DNA of 30,416 nt, taken from NCBI GenBank assembly GCA_035361955.1, contig DAOSDC010000017.1, positions 1 through 30,416 of the forward strand, given 5' to 3'. Within the stretch, counting starts at the first letter, position 1. Every line of letters starts with the position of its first letter. The DNA is from UBA6120 sp035361955 (GTDB taxonomy: Bacteria; Bacillota_I; Bacilli_A; RFN20; CAG-826). Position numbers and translations under genes: made by a program. The notes under the pieces are model-generated. The model was not told the origin of the DNA. It made no database searches and saw nothing but the letters and a program-made list of their open reading frames with translations. Positions 7,097-15,074 of this stretch are shown one piece after another.

Positions 7097-7831
7097 TCAC
7101 CGATACTTCATGTCATAAAAAACAATCGAAGCCGCCATCGCTACATTTAACGATTCGACATTAGTAATCGGAATCATGATTTTATCGTCAAGCAGTGGCA
7201 CGAGTTGCTCCGAGATGCCATGCGCTTCGTTACCGAAGATGACGACGGTGTTATCGAACCACTCGTATTCGTTTGATGGGATAGCCTTAGCGTCTAGCAG
7301 TGTTCCGACAAGGCGATATCCTTTTGCTTTCAGTTGGGCAATATCATCAATCGAGGCTTCCCTAACATTGACCGCGAATATCGCGCCTTGGCTAGCGGCA
7401 ATCGTTTTTGGGTTATAAACTGACACGCAATCAGGTGATAAAAGCACCATATCGATTCCAAATGCGCTGGCTGATCGCAATATCGTGCCGAGATTGCCTG
7501 GATCATTAATCTGATCTAGGTAAGCGATGCGGGGCCCATTGATTGGTAACTGTGGTACATCCTCACACACGGCAATGATGCCTTGAGGCGTGACTTGATC
7601 AGCCAGTTTTTTCATAATCGCCACACTGACAATTACTTGTTCAATCGCTGGATCGAGGTCAACTAGTGGTTCGAGCGTTAACACGAGTTTGACCAACCGT
7701 TTCGCCACCGCCATTTCCACCAAATGATAACCAGAAATCAAAAAACGGCGTGCCGCAAGGCGACCTTTGTTAGTCTTAAGTTCCAGTAGTTGCTTAATAA
7801 GCGGATTCTGGACGCTGTTGATCGTTTTCAT
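7097..7831 (-). CDS. TrmH/SpoU-family RNA 2'-O-methyltransferase (YsgA-like)
   Basis: SAM-dependent SPOUT methyltransferase acting on ribosomal RNA. The 244 residues comprise an N-terminal substrate-binding domain (about 1-90) and a trefoil-knot domain with motif 1 QINDPGNLGTILRSASAFG (about 106-124), motif 2 VIFGNEAHGIS and motif 3 IPITNVESLNVAMAASI. In Bacillus subtilis ysgA also neighbours pheST, and its product has been reported to 2'-O-methylate 23S rRNA in the A-loop (RlmP). Here the same adjacency holds, but the precise target site is inferred. The start overlaps the upstream YgjP-like gene stop by four bases (ATGA), so it relies on coupling within that operon. Confidence 0.9.
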   Translation of the reverse strand: MKTINSVQNPLIKQLLELKTNKGRLAARRFLISGYHLVEMAVAKRLVKLVLTLEPLVDLDPAIEQVIVSVAIMKKLADQVTPQGIIAVCEDVPQLPINGPRIAYLDQINDPGNLGTILRSASAFGIDMVLLSPDCVSVYNPKTIAASQGAIFAVNVREASIDDIAQLKAKGYRLVGTLLDAKAIPSNEYEWFDNTVVIFGNEAHGISEQLVPLLDDKIMIPITNVESLNVAMAASIVFYDMKYR

Positions 7832-8466
7832 GAATAAAAGCCCTGCCTGATTTTTTGGTGTTCAACCTTATAGTTAGGATAATACTTTAACAGGATTTCG
7901 TAAAAGTTTCTCGAGTGGTCAAACGCATAATGATGCGCCAATTCATGCACGACGACGGCGTCGATGATCGGTACCGAGTAATGAATCAAATTCAAGGCGA
8001 ACGTCAGGGTATGGTTTTTTTTGGTGTTACTGCCAAGGCGCGCGCTCATTTTCCTAATTTTGACTTGATACGGGCGATCTACTTTCATGATTGCCTCATA
8101 ATGACGGACGCGGCTCGTGAAATATCGTAACGCGATTTTTCGCAGTTCGCTTTGAAATAGCGGCGCTTCAAAATCAGACAAAGGCCTTGAAAAATACATC
8201 TTCAAATAATCTGATTCGTTATGATATTTATGGCCGAGGAAATATAAATGGCCCGAACTGATTGGCGCCTCTTTTTGGAGCGCACCGACAAGTTTGGGCA
8301 TATGTTTGATGATTGTCGCTTTGACAAAAGGCAGCGAGACACCCACCGGCGCACTGACTAAAAGTCCCTCGGGGCTTGGTCGCATCGTAATGCGTTTCAT
8401 CCGTTTACGGGTCAGCCACACCGAATAGGTAGTCGTTTGATAAGTTATTTCGATTAGTCGTCGCAT
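7828..8466 (-). CDS. YgjP-like (DUF45) zinc metalloprotease-family protein
   Basis: Soluble 212-residue protein with the minigluzincin/WLM-related signature VVVHELAHHYAFDHS: H174, E175 and H178 form HExxH, and H184 is the likely third zinc ligand. It also has the family's upstream RLGSNTKKNHTLTFALNLIHY segment. YgjP-like proteins are small predicted metal-dependent hydrolases whose substrate is not established. It is the first gene of a two-gene operon with the YsgA-like methyltransferase. There is no Shine-Dalgarno sequence before the ATG. Instead an extended -10 element ends 6 bases upstream, so the mRNA may be leaderless (see finding). Confidence 0.88.
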   Translation of the reverse strand: MRRLIEITYQTTTYSVWLTRKRMKRITMRPSPEGLLVSAPVGVSLPFVKATIIKHMPKLVGALQKEAPISSGHLYFLGHKYHNESDYLKMYFSRPLSDFEAPLFQSELRKIALRYFTSRVRHYEAIMKVDRPYQVKIRKMSARLGSNTKKNHTLTFALNLIHYSVPIIDAVVVHELAHHYAFDHSRNFYEILLKYYPNYKVEHQKIRQGFYS

Positions 8467-8472
8467 CGCTTA

Positions 8473-8481
8473 ATTGTAGCA
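8473..8481 (-). promoter_or_regulatory. Extended -10 promoter of the ygjP-like operon, placed for a leaderless start
   Basis: Minus strand TGCTACAAT: TG-n followed by TACAAT (8478-8473). Only six bases separate it from the ATG at 8466, so transcription would begin at or next to the start codon. No convincing -35 is seen. Confidence 0.55.
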
Positions 8482-8518
8482 AGAAAAAATACTCGTGGCG
8501 CTTTTAAGTCGTTCCAAT

Positions 8519-8533
8519 CATGTATAATACATG
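8519..8533 (+). promoter_or_regulatory. 15-base perfect palindrome containing a TATAAT -10 element, upstream of the ECF gene
   Basis: CATGTAT-A-ATACATG is a perfect inverted repeat with a single central base. A consensus -10 TATAAT occupies 8523-8528 inside it. Transcription would start near 8535, about five bases before the ATG at 8540. The overlap of palindrome and promoter suggests an operator for a dimeric repressor. No regulator in this window is known to bind it. Confidence 0.5.
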
Positions 8534-8539
8534 TGCATT

Positions 8540-9031
8540 ATGAAACTCACGATTCGCCAGATGACGCTGGCTGCGCTTCTTAGCGCCTTGACATTCATTC
8601 TCACGGCATTCGTTCACATTCCATTGAGCGTTGGCTATTTCAATTTGGGTGACATCGTTATTATTTTTTCATCAATTTTCGTGCATCCGATTTTTGGAGC
8701 TTTCGTCGGTGCCATCGGCGCGAGTTTGGCTGATTTGTACGGAGGTTATCTGTTTTTTATCCCATTCACGATCGTCGCTAAATCTTTGGAAGCACTCGTG
8801 GCTGGATATTTGTTTGCCAAAATTAAAACCCCATATAACTATGGGGCTTTGCTAGTGGGGGCACTATTGATGGTGGCCACTTATTCGCTTAGCTATTATA
8901 TCCTTGACCCAACCGGGTCCTTGCTTTTAGCAACACTGCCGTTTGACTCACTCCAAGGACTGGCGGGAGCCACGGGCGCCGCCTTGCTCTATATCGCAAT
9001 TCAGCCTTATCGCCACCATTTAAAAATTTAG
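8540..9031 (+). CDS. ECF-type transporter substrate-binding (S) component
   Basis: Membrane protein of about 163 residues with roughly five or six hydrophobic helices. The order is an N-terminal RQMTLAALLSALTFILTAF helix with small-residue spacing as used to contact EcfT, then a loop with FNLGDIVIIFSS, FGAFVGAIGASLADLYGG, FIPFTIVAKSLEALVAGY, and further helices. This pattern matches the PF07155-type S components of energy-coupling factor vitamin transporters. EcfA/EcfT would be shared and are not in the window, and the substrate cannot be told. An ATG at 8531 is possible, but it lies inside the promoter palindrome. Neither start has a Shine-Dalgarno sequence. The stop overlaps that of the convergent M42 gene (9028-9031). 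Confidence 0.85.
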   Translation: MKLTIRQMTLAALLSALTFILTAFVHIPLSVGYFNLGDIVIIFSSIFVHPIFGAFVGAIGASLADLYGGYLFFIPFTIVAKSLEALVAGYLFAKIKTPYNYGALLVGALLMVATYSLSYYILDPTGSLLLATLPFDSLQGLAGATGAALLYIAIQPYRHHLKI

Positions 9032-10116
9032 CGGAATTTTGATTCTTTCAAATCTTTAAGCACATTAGCGTCGATTGACGTCGCTAATTTTGTTAATAAA
9101 TTAACAGTGGTCACGTAATCGTCATAGTTGATAATCGAAACGTGGCTGTGGTAATAACGGCACGGGATTGAAAGCGTCATCGTGACGACGCCATCATATT
9201 GTTTGTGGATGGCGCCACTATCGGTACCACCTGCGGTCATGATGTCGTAAGTGTATTTGATATTTTCTTTTTGGCACAGCGCTTCGACGAAATCGAACAA
9301 ACCACGATGGGCGATCACGCTACCGTCCATAATCGACAGTGCGACGCCGCCACCAAGTTTGGTGTCGTTTTTAGGGCTGGTTGGTAAATCATAGCTCATC
9401 GTCACGTCGATGGCGAAAGCGATGTCGGGCTTGACGTGATAGGCGGCTGTTTGCGCGCCACGTAAGCCGACTTCTTCTTGCACCGTTCCTGCGGCGACAA
9501 TCGTTGCTTTATGGTTAATGTCTTTAAGGTTGCGCAGCGCTTCGATGCCCGCGGCGACGCCGAGGCGGTTATCCCACGCTTTGCCAAGCAGGCTCTTGCC
9601 ATCGTTAAGTACACGAAAATCGGTATATGGGGTAATCATGTCGCCAATTTTAATGCCCATGGCTTCGACCATCGCTTTATCACTGACACCCAAGTCAAGA
9701 TACATGTCTTTGATTTCCAGCACTTGTTTGCGCATTTCCGGGGACATGCCATGAGGAGGTTGCGCGCCGATGACGCCCGTGTATTTACGCCCATCGCGCG
9801 TTGTAATCGTCATCACTTGGGCTAAAAGCACATGACCCCACCAACCACCGACGGGATGAATGCGTAGCATACCGCTATCCTCGATTTTGTGTACTAGGAA
9901 CCCGACTTCGTCCATGTGACCACTGAATAAGATCGTCGGCTGGCCTTTTTCACCGTCTTTGTATGCTAAAAACGAACCGAGATTGTCGAATTCGACGCGG
10001 TCGGCATAGCCTTCAACCATCAGTTTCGCAAGTTTGGCCACTTCCTTTTCATGGCCGGGAATCCCGTTGACTTCACTAAAGCGTTTGAGAAATTCCAGTC
10101 GTTCTTTTTCGTTCAT
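9028..10116 (-). CDS. M42-family dinuclear-metal aminopeptidase
   Basis: Cytosolic peptidase of the M42 (glutamyl aminopeptidase/FrvX/endoglucanase-named) family that removes N-terminal residues from peptides. The 362-residue length is typical. Metal and catalytic residues are visible: H67 in SGHMDEVGFLV, D182 in AWDNRLGVAAG, E214/E215 in TVQEEVGLRGAQ, D237 in AIDVTMS, and the late histidine in YYHSHVS. DSGAIH lies shortly before it. An AAGGAG ribosome-binding site precedes the ATG by about 7 bases. It is the last gene of the glgB-glgP-dUTPase-M42 run, 30 bases after the dUTPase stop. The specific peptide preference is not deducible. Confidence 0.93.
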   Translation of the reverse strand: MNEKERLEFLKRFSEVNGIPGHEKEVAKLAKLMVEGYADRVEFDNLGSFLAYKDGEKGQPTILFSGHMDEVGFLVHKIEDSGMLRIHPVGGWWGHVLLAQVMTITTRDGRKYTGVIGAQPPHGMSPEMRKQVLEIKDMYLDLGVSDKAMVEAMGIKIGDMITPYTDFRVLNDGKSLLGKAWDNRLGVAAGIEALRNLKDINHKATIVAAGTVQEEVGLRGAQTAAYHVKPDIAFAIDVTMSYDLPTSPKNDTKLGGGVALSIMDGSVIAHRGLFDFVEALCQKENIKYTYDIMTAGGTDSGAIHKQYDGVVTMTLSIPCRYYHSHVSIINYDDYVTTVNLLTKLATSIDANVLKDLKESKFR

Positions 10117-10146
10117 TTGTTATGCTCCTTATTTGCAATAATTATA

Positions 10147-10638
10147 CTAATATTTTTGTTCTTGACGTTTATAGTTGACGCCAAGTTTTTGATAATAGGC
10201 GGCAATGGCATCTTCTGGAGATACACCTAAAAGTGGAATCATGTCGAGATACGTTTGAAATGCCGCTTCATACGAACTGGTGTCTTGTTCCATGCGCAAA
10301 ATGTCAATACTGTGATAAACCAAAAGCGTTTGATGAACGAAATCGTGTGGTGGTTGCTTGACGAGGTAAGTCATCTTGTGACTGCCGATATCAATGCCCA
10401 ACGATAAAAAGAAATGCATTCCATCGGCGTATTCATCGAGTATTTTCTCAATCGGCGAAGGTGCTTTCAGCGACCAAAATTTAAACGCGCGCGTTTCATT
10501 GGCCAATTCGCCGAGTTCGACTAAAAGCGCCAAAATGCGCTTATGACGCGTCGATGAATAATCAAGTCCATGATTGGCATGGATGTGAGCGTCCAGCTCA
10601 CGCTGTTTAGCAAACAGCGGTCCTAAATCGATAGTCAT
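10147..10638 (-). CDS. All-alpha dUTPase (dUTPase_2, MazG-like superfamily)
   Basis: Hydrolyses dUTP to dUMP and pyrophosphate, keeping uracil out of DNA and supplying dTMP synthesis. The 163-residue helical protein has the metal-binding pairs E41-x-x-E44 (ELGE in LVELGELANETRAFKFWS) and E69-x-x-D72 (EYADGMHFF). These are the E-x2-E and E-x2-D motifs of the all-alpha NTP pyrophosphatases. The AFKFW segment and the following FFLSLGIDIG fit dUTPase_2 proteins. The ATG overlaps the glgP TGA by four bases, so it is translationally coupled to a glycogen enzyme. That pairing has no obvious metabolic logic and may only share expression. Confidence 0.88.
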   Translation of the reverse strand: MTIDLGPLFAKQRELDAHIHANHGLDYSSTRHKRILALLVELGELANETRAFKFWSLKAPSPIEKILDEYADGMHFFLSLGIDIGSHKMTYLVKQPPHDFVHQTLLVYHSIDILRMEQDTSSYEAAFQTYLDMIPLLGVSPEDAIAAYYQKLGVNYKRQEQKY

Positions 10639-13040
10639 TTTACTTTTTCAAGATGCCAAATGTCGGCATTGTATTGCTCGATGGTGCGGTCGGAACTAAA
10701 GAAACCGGCTTTGGCGACGTTAATAAGCGCGCTACGAGCCCAGCCAGAGCGATCTTCGTATTTGGATACGATCTTTTCATGGGCTTTGACGTAACTATCA
10801 AAATCCTTGAGAACGAAGTATTCATCGTTGTGATACATGATTTCATCGAAAATCGGTCGGAATTTATCGGGATTACCATCGCTCCAAGTTCCATCGATCA
10901 GTGAATCGATAATTCGTTTGATGCGGAAGTCGGCATTATAAACATCCCAAGGATTGTAACTGCCGCGACGTTTGAGCGTCTCGACTTCAGGCGCTTTCAG
11001 TCCGAAAATGACTGCATGATCAGGCCCAACCAGTTCGCTGATTTCAACGTTAGCGCCATCTAGTGTCCCCAGCGTCAGGGCACCATTAATCATAAATTTC
11101 ATGTTGCCAGTACCACTGGCCTCTTTACCGGCTGTCGAGATTTGCTCAGATACGTCGGTCGCCGGAATAATCGTTTCGGCGAGGCTGACACCATAATTTT
11201 CAATGAAGACGACTTTCATGTAAGGACTGATATCGGGATCACGGTTAACGCGAAGTGCCACGGCGTTAATCAGTTCGATGATTTTTTTAGCATAAACATA
11301 ACTTGGGGCCGCTTTGGCTCCGAAAATGAACGTATGTGGTTTGATTCTAAAAAACGAATCTTCTTTCATGCGGTTATATAAATAAATGACGTGGAATATA
11401 TTCATCAACTGTCGCTTATAAGCATGCAACCGCTTGACTTGCACATCAAAGATCGATTTAGGGTCAATCTCTATTTTGTTTTTCGCCAATATGTAAGTGG
11501 CCAGTTTATCCTTCAGTTCTTGTTTGATGGCCAAAAAGCGTTGCTGCACGGTTTCATCGTCGGCGAAAGGCAAGAATTTTTCAAGCAATTCAGGCTTGCT
11601 AATCCAGTCAGTGCCGATTTTGTCGCTTACAAGTTTGGCCAACTGCGGATTAGCGTACAAAAACCAGCGACGATGGGTAATGCCATTCGTTTTATTGTTG
11701 AATTTTTGTGGGAAAAATTTATAAAAATCGGAAAAAGTGTCTTTCTTTAAAATCTCGGTATGCAAAGCGGCGACGCCATTGACCGAGTAACCGGTGTAAA
11801 GGGCGAGGTTGGTCATGTGGACCATGCCGTCGCGAATAATCGCCATATTGCGCTTGGCGTCATCGCTGGCGCCGATGTCGTTGTAATGAATTTGACTGCG
11901 ACGGTGAATTTCTTCAATAATCATATAACAACGAGGAATCAGCTGTTGCATATAATGGACGGGCCATTTTTCGAGTGCTTCGGCCATGACTGTATGATTG
12001 GTATACGCCATACATTTGCTTACCTGCGCCCAAGCATTATCCCAGCTGTGGCCATATTCATCGATTAAAAGACGCATGAACTCGGGAATCGCCAAAATCG
12101 GGTGCGTGTCGTTTAACTGAAAGACAAAGTATTTGTAAAAATCTTTTAAAGACTTATAACGACGGTTATGTCCACGCATCGCCGATTGCAAGCCGGCTGA
12201 AACGAGGAAATATTGTTGCCTTAGACGTAAAATGCGGCCATGTTCTGTTGTATCGTCTGGGTATAAACCATGGGTCAGTTCACGCACAGTTTGCAAGTAA
12301 TCCTCAAACTTTTGGTTGGCGGGAAGGTTTTCTTCGCTCGGTTCGGCACTCCAAAGGCGCAAATAATTGGATACGTGATTGCGGTAACCGACAACCGACA
12401 TATCATAGGGAACGGCCTTGATACACACGGCATTCGCCGTGCGAATGGCATAGCCGCCATCGGGTTTGATATATGTTTCAGCATTGCCATAAAATTTAAC
12501 TTCGACGGCGTGTTTTAATTTGCGCACTTCCCAGACATTGCCATTGACGAGCCATTGATCGGGCACTTCAATTTGACGTCCATCGACAATTTTCTGTTTG
12601 AAAAAGCCGTATTCGTAACGAATGCAGTTACCATGTCCGGGATATCCTAACGAAGCGATTGAATCAAGAAAACAGGCGGCTAGACGGCCAAGCCCGCCAT
12701 TACCAAGACCAGCATCGGTTTCTAGCTGTTCTAACTCGTGAATGTCGAGACCAAGTTCTTTCAATCCCTGTTTCGCTGTCTCATAAATACCGAGATTTTG
12801 CATATTGTTGACGAGCAAGCGGCCAATTAGGAATTCCATTGAAAAGTAAATGAGTTGCCTTTGACCGGTTTCTAGCGTCTTCTCACGCGTGCGACGCCAA
12901 TCGGATCCGGCAAAATCGCGGACCATGCGCCCGAGTACGTCAAACCTTTCGGTGATATGGCTGTTGGTAACGTCACGCCCGTATTTTTCGATTAGACGCG
13001 CTTCGTATTCTTTCTTAAATTTGGCAACTGAATTGAACAT
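10635..13040 (-). CDS. glgP: Glycogen/alpha-glucan phosphorylase
   Basis: PLP-dependent GT35 enzyme releasing glucose-1-phosphate from the non-reducing ends of alpha-1,4-glucan. At 801 residues it has the usual full length. Signatures include LETDAGLGNGGLGRLAACFLDS, FQLNDTHPILAIPEFMR, TNGITHRRW, VQVKRLHAYKRQLMN, and the PLP lysine K648 within EASGTGNMKFMINGALTLG, followed by TLDGANVEI. It starts 19 bases after glgB with an AAGGAG ribosome-binding site and ends overlapping the dUTPase start. With glgB it forms a glycogen-handling pair. glgC, glgA and a debranching enzyme are not in the window. Confidence 0.97.
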   Translation of the reverse strand: MFNSVAKFKKEYEARLIEKYGRDVTNSHITERFDVLGRMVRDFAGSDWRRTREKTLETGQRQLIYFSMEFLIGRLLVNNMQNLGIYETAKQGLKELGLDIHELEQLETDAGLGNGGLGRLAACFLDSIASLGYPGHGNCIRYEYGFFKQKIVDGRQIEVPDQWLVNGNVWEVRKLKHAVEVKFYGNAETYIKPDGGYAIRTANAVCIKAVPYDMSVVGYRNHVSNYLRLWSAEPSEENLPANQKFEDYLQTVRELTHGLYPDDTTEHGRILRLRQQYFLVSAGLQSAMRGHNRRYKSLKDFYKYFVFQLNDTHPILAIPEFMRLLIDEYGHSWDNAWAQVSKCMAYTNHTVMAEALEKWPVHYMQQLIPRCYMIIEEIHRRSQIHYNDIGASDDAKRNMAIIRDGMVHMTNLALYTGYSVNGVAALHTEILKKDTFSDFYKFFPQKFNNKTNGITHRRWFLYANPQLAKLVSDKIGTDWISKPELLEKFLPFADDETVQQRFLAIKQELKDKLATYILAKNKIEIDPKSIFDVQVKRLHAYKRQLMNIFHVIYLYNRMKEDSFFRIKPHTFIFGAKAAPSYVYAKKIIELINAVALRVNRDPDISPYMKVVFIENYGVSLAETIIPATDVSEQISTAGKEASGTGNMKFMINGALTLGTLDGANVEISELVGPDHAVIFGLKAPEVETLKRRGSYNPWDVYNADFRIKRIIDSLIDGTWSDGNPDKFRPIFDEIMYHNDEYFVLKDFDSYVKAHEKIVSKYEDRSGWARSALINVAKAGFFSSDRTIEQYNADIWHLEKVK

Positions 13041-13059
13041 ATGTGCTCCTTAAAAAAAT

Positions 13060-14934
13060 TTATTTGTCGTGTTTGAGGATTAAAGCTCCGAAACTCGCGA
13101 GTTTAATCGTTAATGTGTGGGGTCGATGCTCGGGTCCCGGTTGGTCAGTTGTGGAAAGCGGGGCCCCGTTATATTGGTTCCAGCCGCCATAAACGTCTTT
13201 GTCGGAGTTAAATATTTCCACATAACGCCCAGGTATCGTCACACCAATATCATATTGATGATAATAGTTTCCTGTCATGTTGAAAACAAAAATCAAGCGG
13301 CCGTTATTGTCGTGACGTTCGAATGCGAACACGCTTTGGTCGGAATTGTCGACCATCAGCCAATTGAACCGTGCCGGATCATGCTCATGAATATGAAGCG
13401 CGGTTTCTGCGGCGTAAATCAGATTGAGGTCGCGAATCATGCGGGCGATTGAATCGTGTTTGGGATATGTCTTGAGATTCCATGGTAACGACCTTAATTC
13501 ATTCCATTCATCAAAACTGGCGAGTTCATTGCCCATAAAGTTGAGCTTTTTACCAGGATGGGCGAATTGGTAAGTATACAAATTACGTAGTAATGCGAAT
13601 TTGGTGTCGTAATCGCCCCACATTTTGTTAATTATCGTGCCTTTACCATGGACGACTTCGTCATGGGAAAGTGGCAATAGGAAATTTTCAGAATAAAAAT
13701 ACGCCATCGAGAAGGTGATTTTGCTATGTTCGTATTTTTTGTATATCGGGTCTTTGGAATAGTATTTCAACGTGTCGTTCATCCATCCCATGTCCCACTT
13801 GTAATCGAAACCGAGACCGCCATGTTCAAGTGGCTTAGTCACGCCTGGATGCGCCGTCGAATCTTCGGCGATCATCATGATGTCGGGATGCCGAAAATGA
13901 ATCTTGCCGCATAATCGCTTAATGAATTCAATAGCTCCTCCATTTTCACCACGACTGGAATCCCCGTCCCAATAGATGATATTGCTGACGGCATCGACGC
14001 GAATACCGTCAAAATGGAAATATTCCAAGAAGTAATTGACACCACTCATCAAAAAACTACGAACGGGATCTTTTCCTAAATCGAACTGAGGCGATCCCCA
14101 TTGGCTGAATGTGTTTTTGCCATCGGCATACTCATACATACGTGATCCGTCGAATTCGATTAAACCATAAGCGTCGGACGCGAAATGAACGAGCACGTAG
14201 TCGAGAATGACGCCGAATCCCGCTTGATGCATGCGGTCGACGAATGACATGAGTTGCATCGGATTGCCATAGCGGGAGTCAACCGAGAAAAATCCGGTAG
14301 CTTGATAGCCCCACGAACCATCGAATGGATACTGGGTAATCGGCATGATTTCAACATGAGTGTAGCCATGCTCCTGTAAATATGGAATCAAATAATCGGC
14401 GATTTCCTCATAGCTGAGGTTACGACCATCGACTGGGCCTTTCCAACTTCCAAGATGAATTTCGTAAATGCTCATCGGTTTGTCGAAATTGCGGTCACGA
14501 CTTTTCAGATATTCGTAATCGTGCCACATGAAGTTTTCGATATCGAATAGACGCGAACAAGAATTCGGTCGATATTCGCTAAAAAACGCAAATGGATCGG
14601 CTTTGTCGACATAGACGCCATGCGCGTTTTTAAAATGGTATTTATACGATTGATAGTTAACTAGTCCAGGGATGAATGTTTCATACACGCCACTATCGTC
14701 GACGCGATCCATTTTGTTGGCACCATAATCCCAATTATTCCACTCGCCGATGACACTGACATCGCTTGCCATGGGGGCATATAGGCGAAATACGACACCT
14801 TTTTCCTTGATAACTTTTTTGCGACCGTTACGATACTTTTCAATGCGTTCGCACTCGATAAAGTGTGCGCCAAAGTAGCGAAAGCCATCGATTGTTTGAC
14901 CGAGTAAATATTCATAGAGAATGCCGTACGCCAT
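13060..14934 (-). CDS. glgB: 1,4-alpha-glucan (glycogen) branching enzyme
   Basis: GH13 enzyme that cuts an alpha-1,4 chain and re-attaches it as an alpha-1,6 branch. The 624-residue protein has an N-terminal CBM48-like beta-sandwich (about 45-125, with FRLYAPMASDVSVIGEWNNWD) and a TIM barrel with all branching-enzyme motifs: ILDYVLVHFASDAYGL, GIRVDAVSNIIYWD (nucleophile D314), MMIAEDSTAHP (acid/base E357) and LPLSHDEVVHGKG (D425). A C-terminal all-beta domain follows. It is first in the operon, with a GGAGG ribosome-binding site and an upstream -10 near 14960. Confidence 0.96.
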   Translation of the reverse strand: MAYGILYEYLLGQTIDGFRYFGAHFIECERIEKYRNGRKKVIKEKGVVFRLYAPMASDVSVIGEWNNWDYGANKMDRVDDSGVYETFIPGLVNYQSYKYHFKNAHGVYVDKADPFAFFSEYRPNSCSRLFDIENFMWHDYEYLKSRDRNFDKPMSIYEIHLGSWKGPVDGRNLSYEEIADYLIPYLQEHGYTHVEIMPITQYPFDGSWGYQATGFFSVDSRYGNPMQLMSFVDRMHQAGFGVILDYVLVHFASDAYGLIEFDGSRMYEYADGKNTFSQWGSPQFDLGKDPVRSFLMSGVNYFLEYFHFDGIRVDAVSNIIYWDGDSSRGENGGAIEFIKRLCGKIHFRHPDIMMIAEDSTAHPGVTKPLEHGGLGFDYKWDMGWMNDTLKYYSKDPIYKKYEHSKITFSMAYFYSENFLLPLSHDEVVHGKGTIINKMWGDYDTKFALLRNLYTYQFAHPGKKLNFMGNELASFDEWNELRSLPWNLKTYPKHDSIARMIRDLNLIYAAETALHIHEHDPARFNWLMVDNSDQSVFAFERHDNNGRLIFVFNMTGNYYHQYDIGVTIPGRYVEIFNSDKDVYGGWNQYNGAPLSTTDQPGPEHRPHTLTIKLASFGALILKHDK

Positions 14935-14959
14935 AAAAAACCTCCGTAAATCTATTGTA

Positions 14960-14965
14960 ATTATA
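14960..14965 (-). promoter_or_regulatory. -10 element of the glgB operon promoter
   Basis: A perfect TATAAT on the minus strand 25 bases before the glgB ATG. The expected -35 position is AT-rich but not close to TTGACA. It is the only good promoter candidate in the divergent glgB/ackA spacer for the minus direction. Confidence 0.5.
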
Positions 14966-15020
14966 CAAAATGATTACCTTGTTTAATATGAAAATCGCTC
15001 GGCTGTTTGGCATTTCGTCC

Positions 15021-15049
15021 TTGAATATCCGGCCCTATTGGCCTAGAAT
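15021..15049 (+). promoter_or_regulatory. Promoter of ackA
   Basis: -35 TTGAAT (15021-15026), spacer of exactly 17 bases, -10 TAGAAT (15044-15049). The spacer contains the inverted repeat GGCC-ctatt-GGCC, which could be a regulator site but may be chance. Transcription would start near 15056, about 19 bases before the ATG. Confidence 0.6.
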
Positions 15050-15074
15050 TTGAGTATTGCATGGGAGTGTTGTC

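Noticed and set aside
10640..12518. Several open frames of 70-119 codons antisense or out of frame to glgP
   Set aside because: They lie entirely within a strongly conserved glgP, lack ribosome-binding sites and recognisable motifs, and are expected by chance in this composition.
15031..15043. GGCC-n5-GGCC inverted repeat in the ackA promoter spacer as an operator
   Set aside because: Four-base arms are too short to claim without other copies; mentioned only in the promoter entry.
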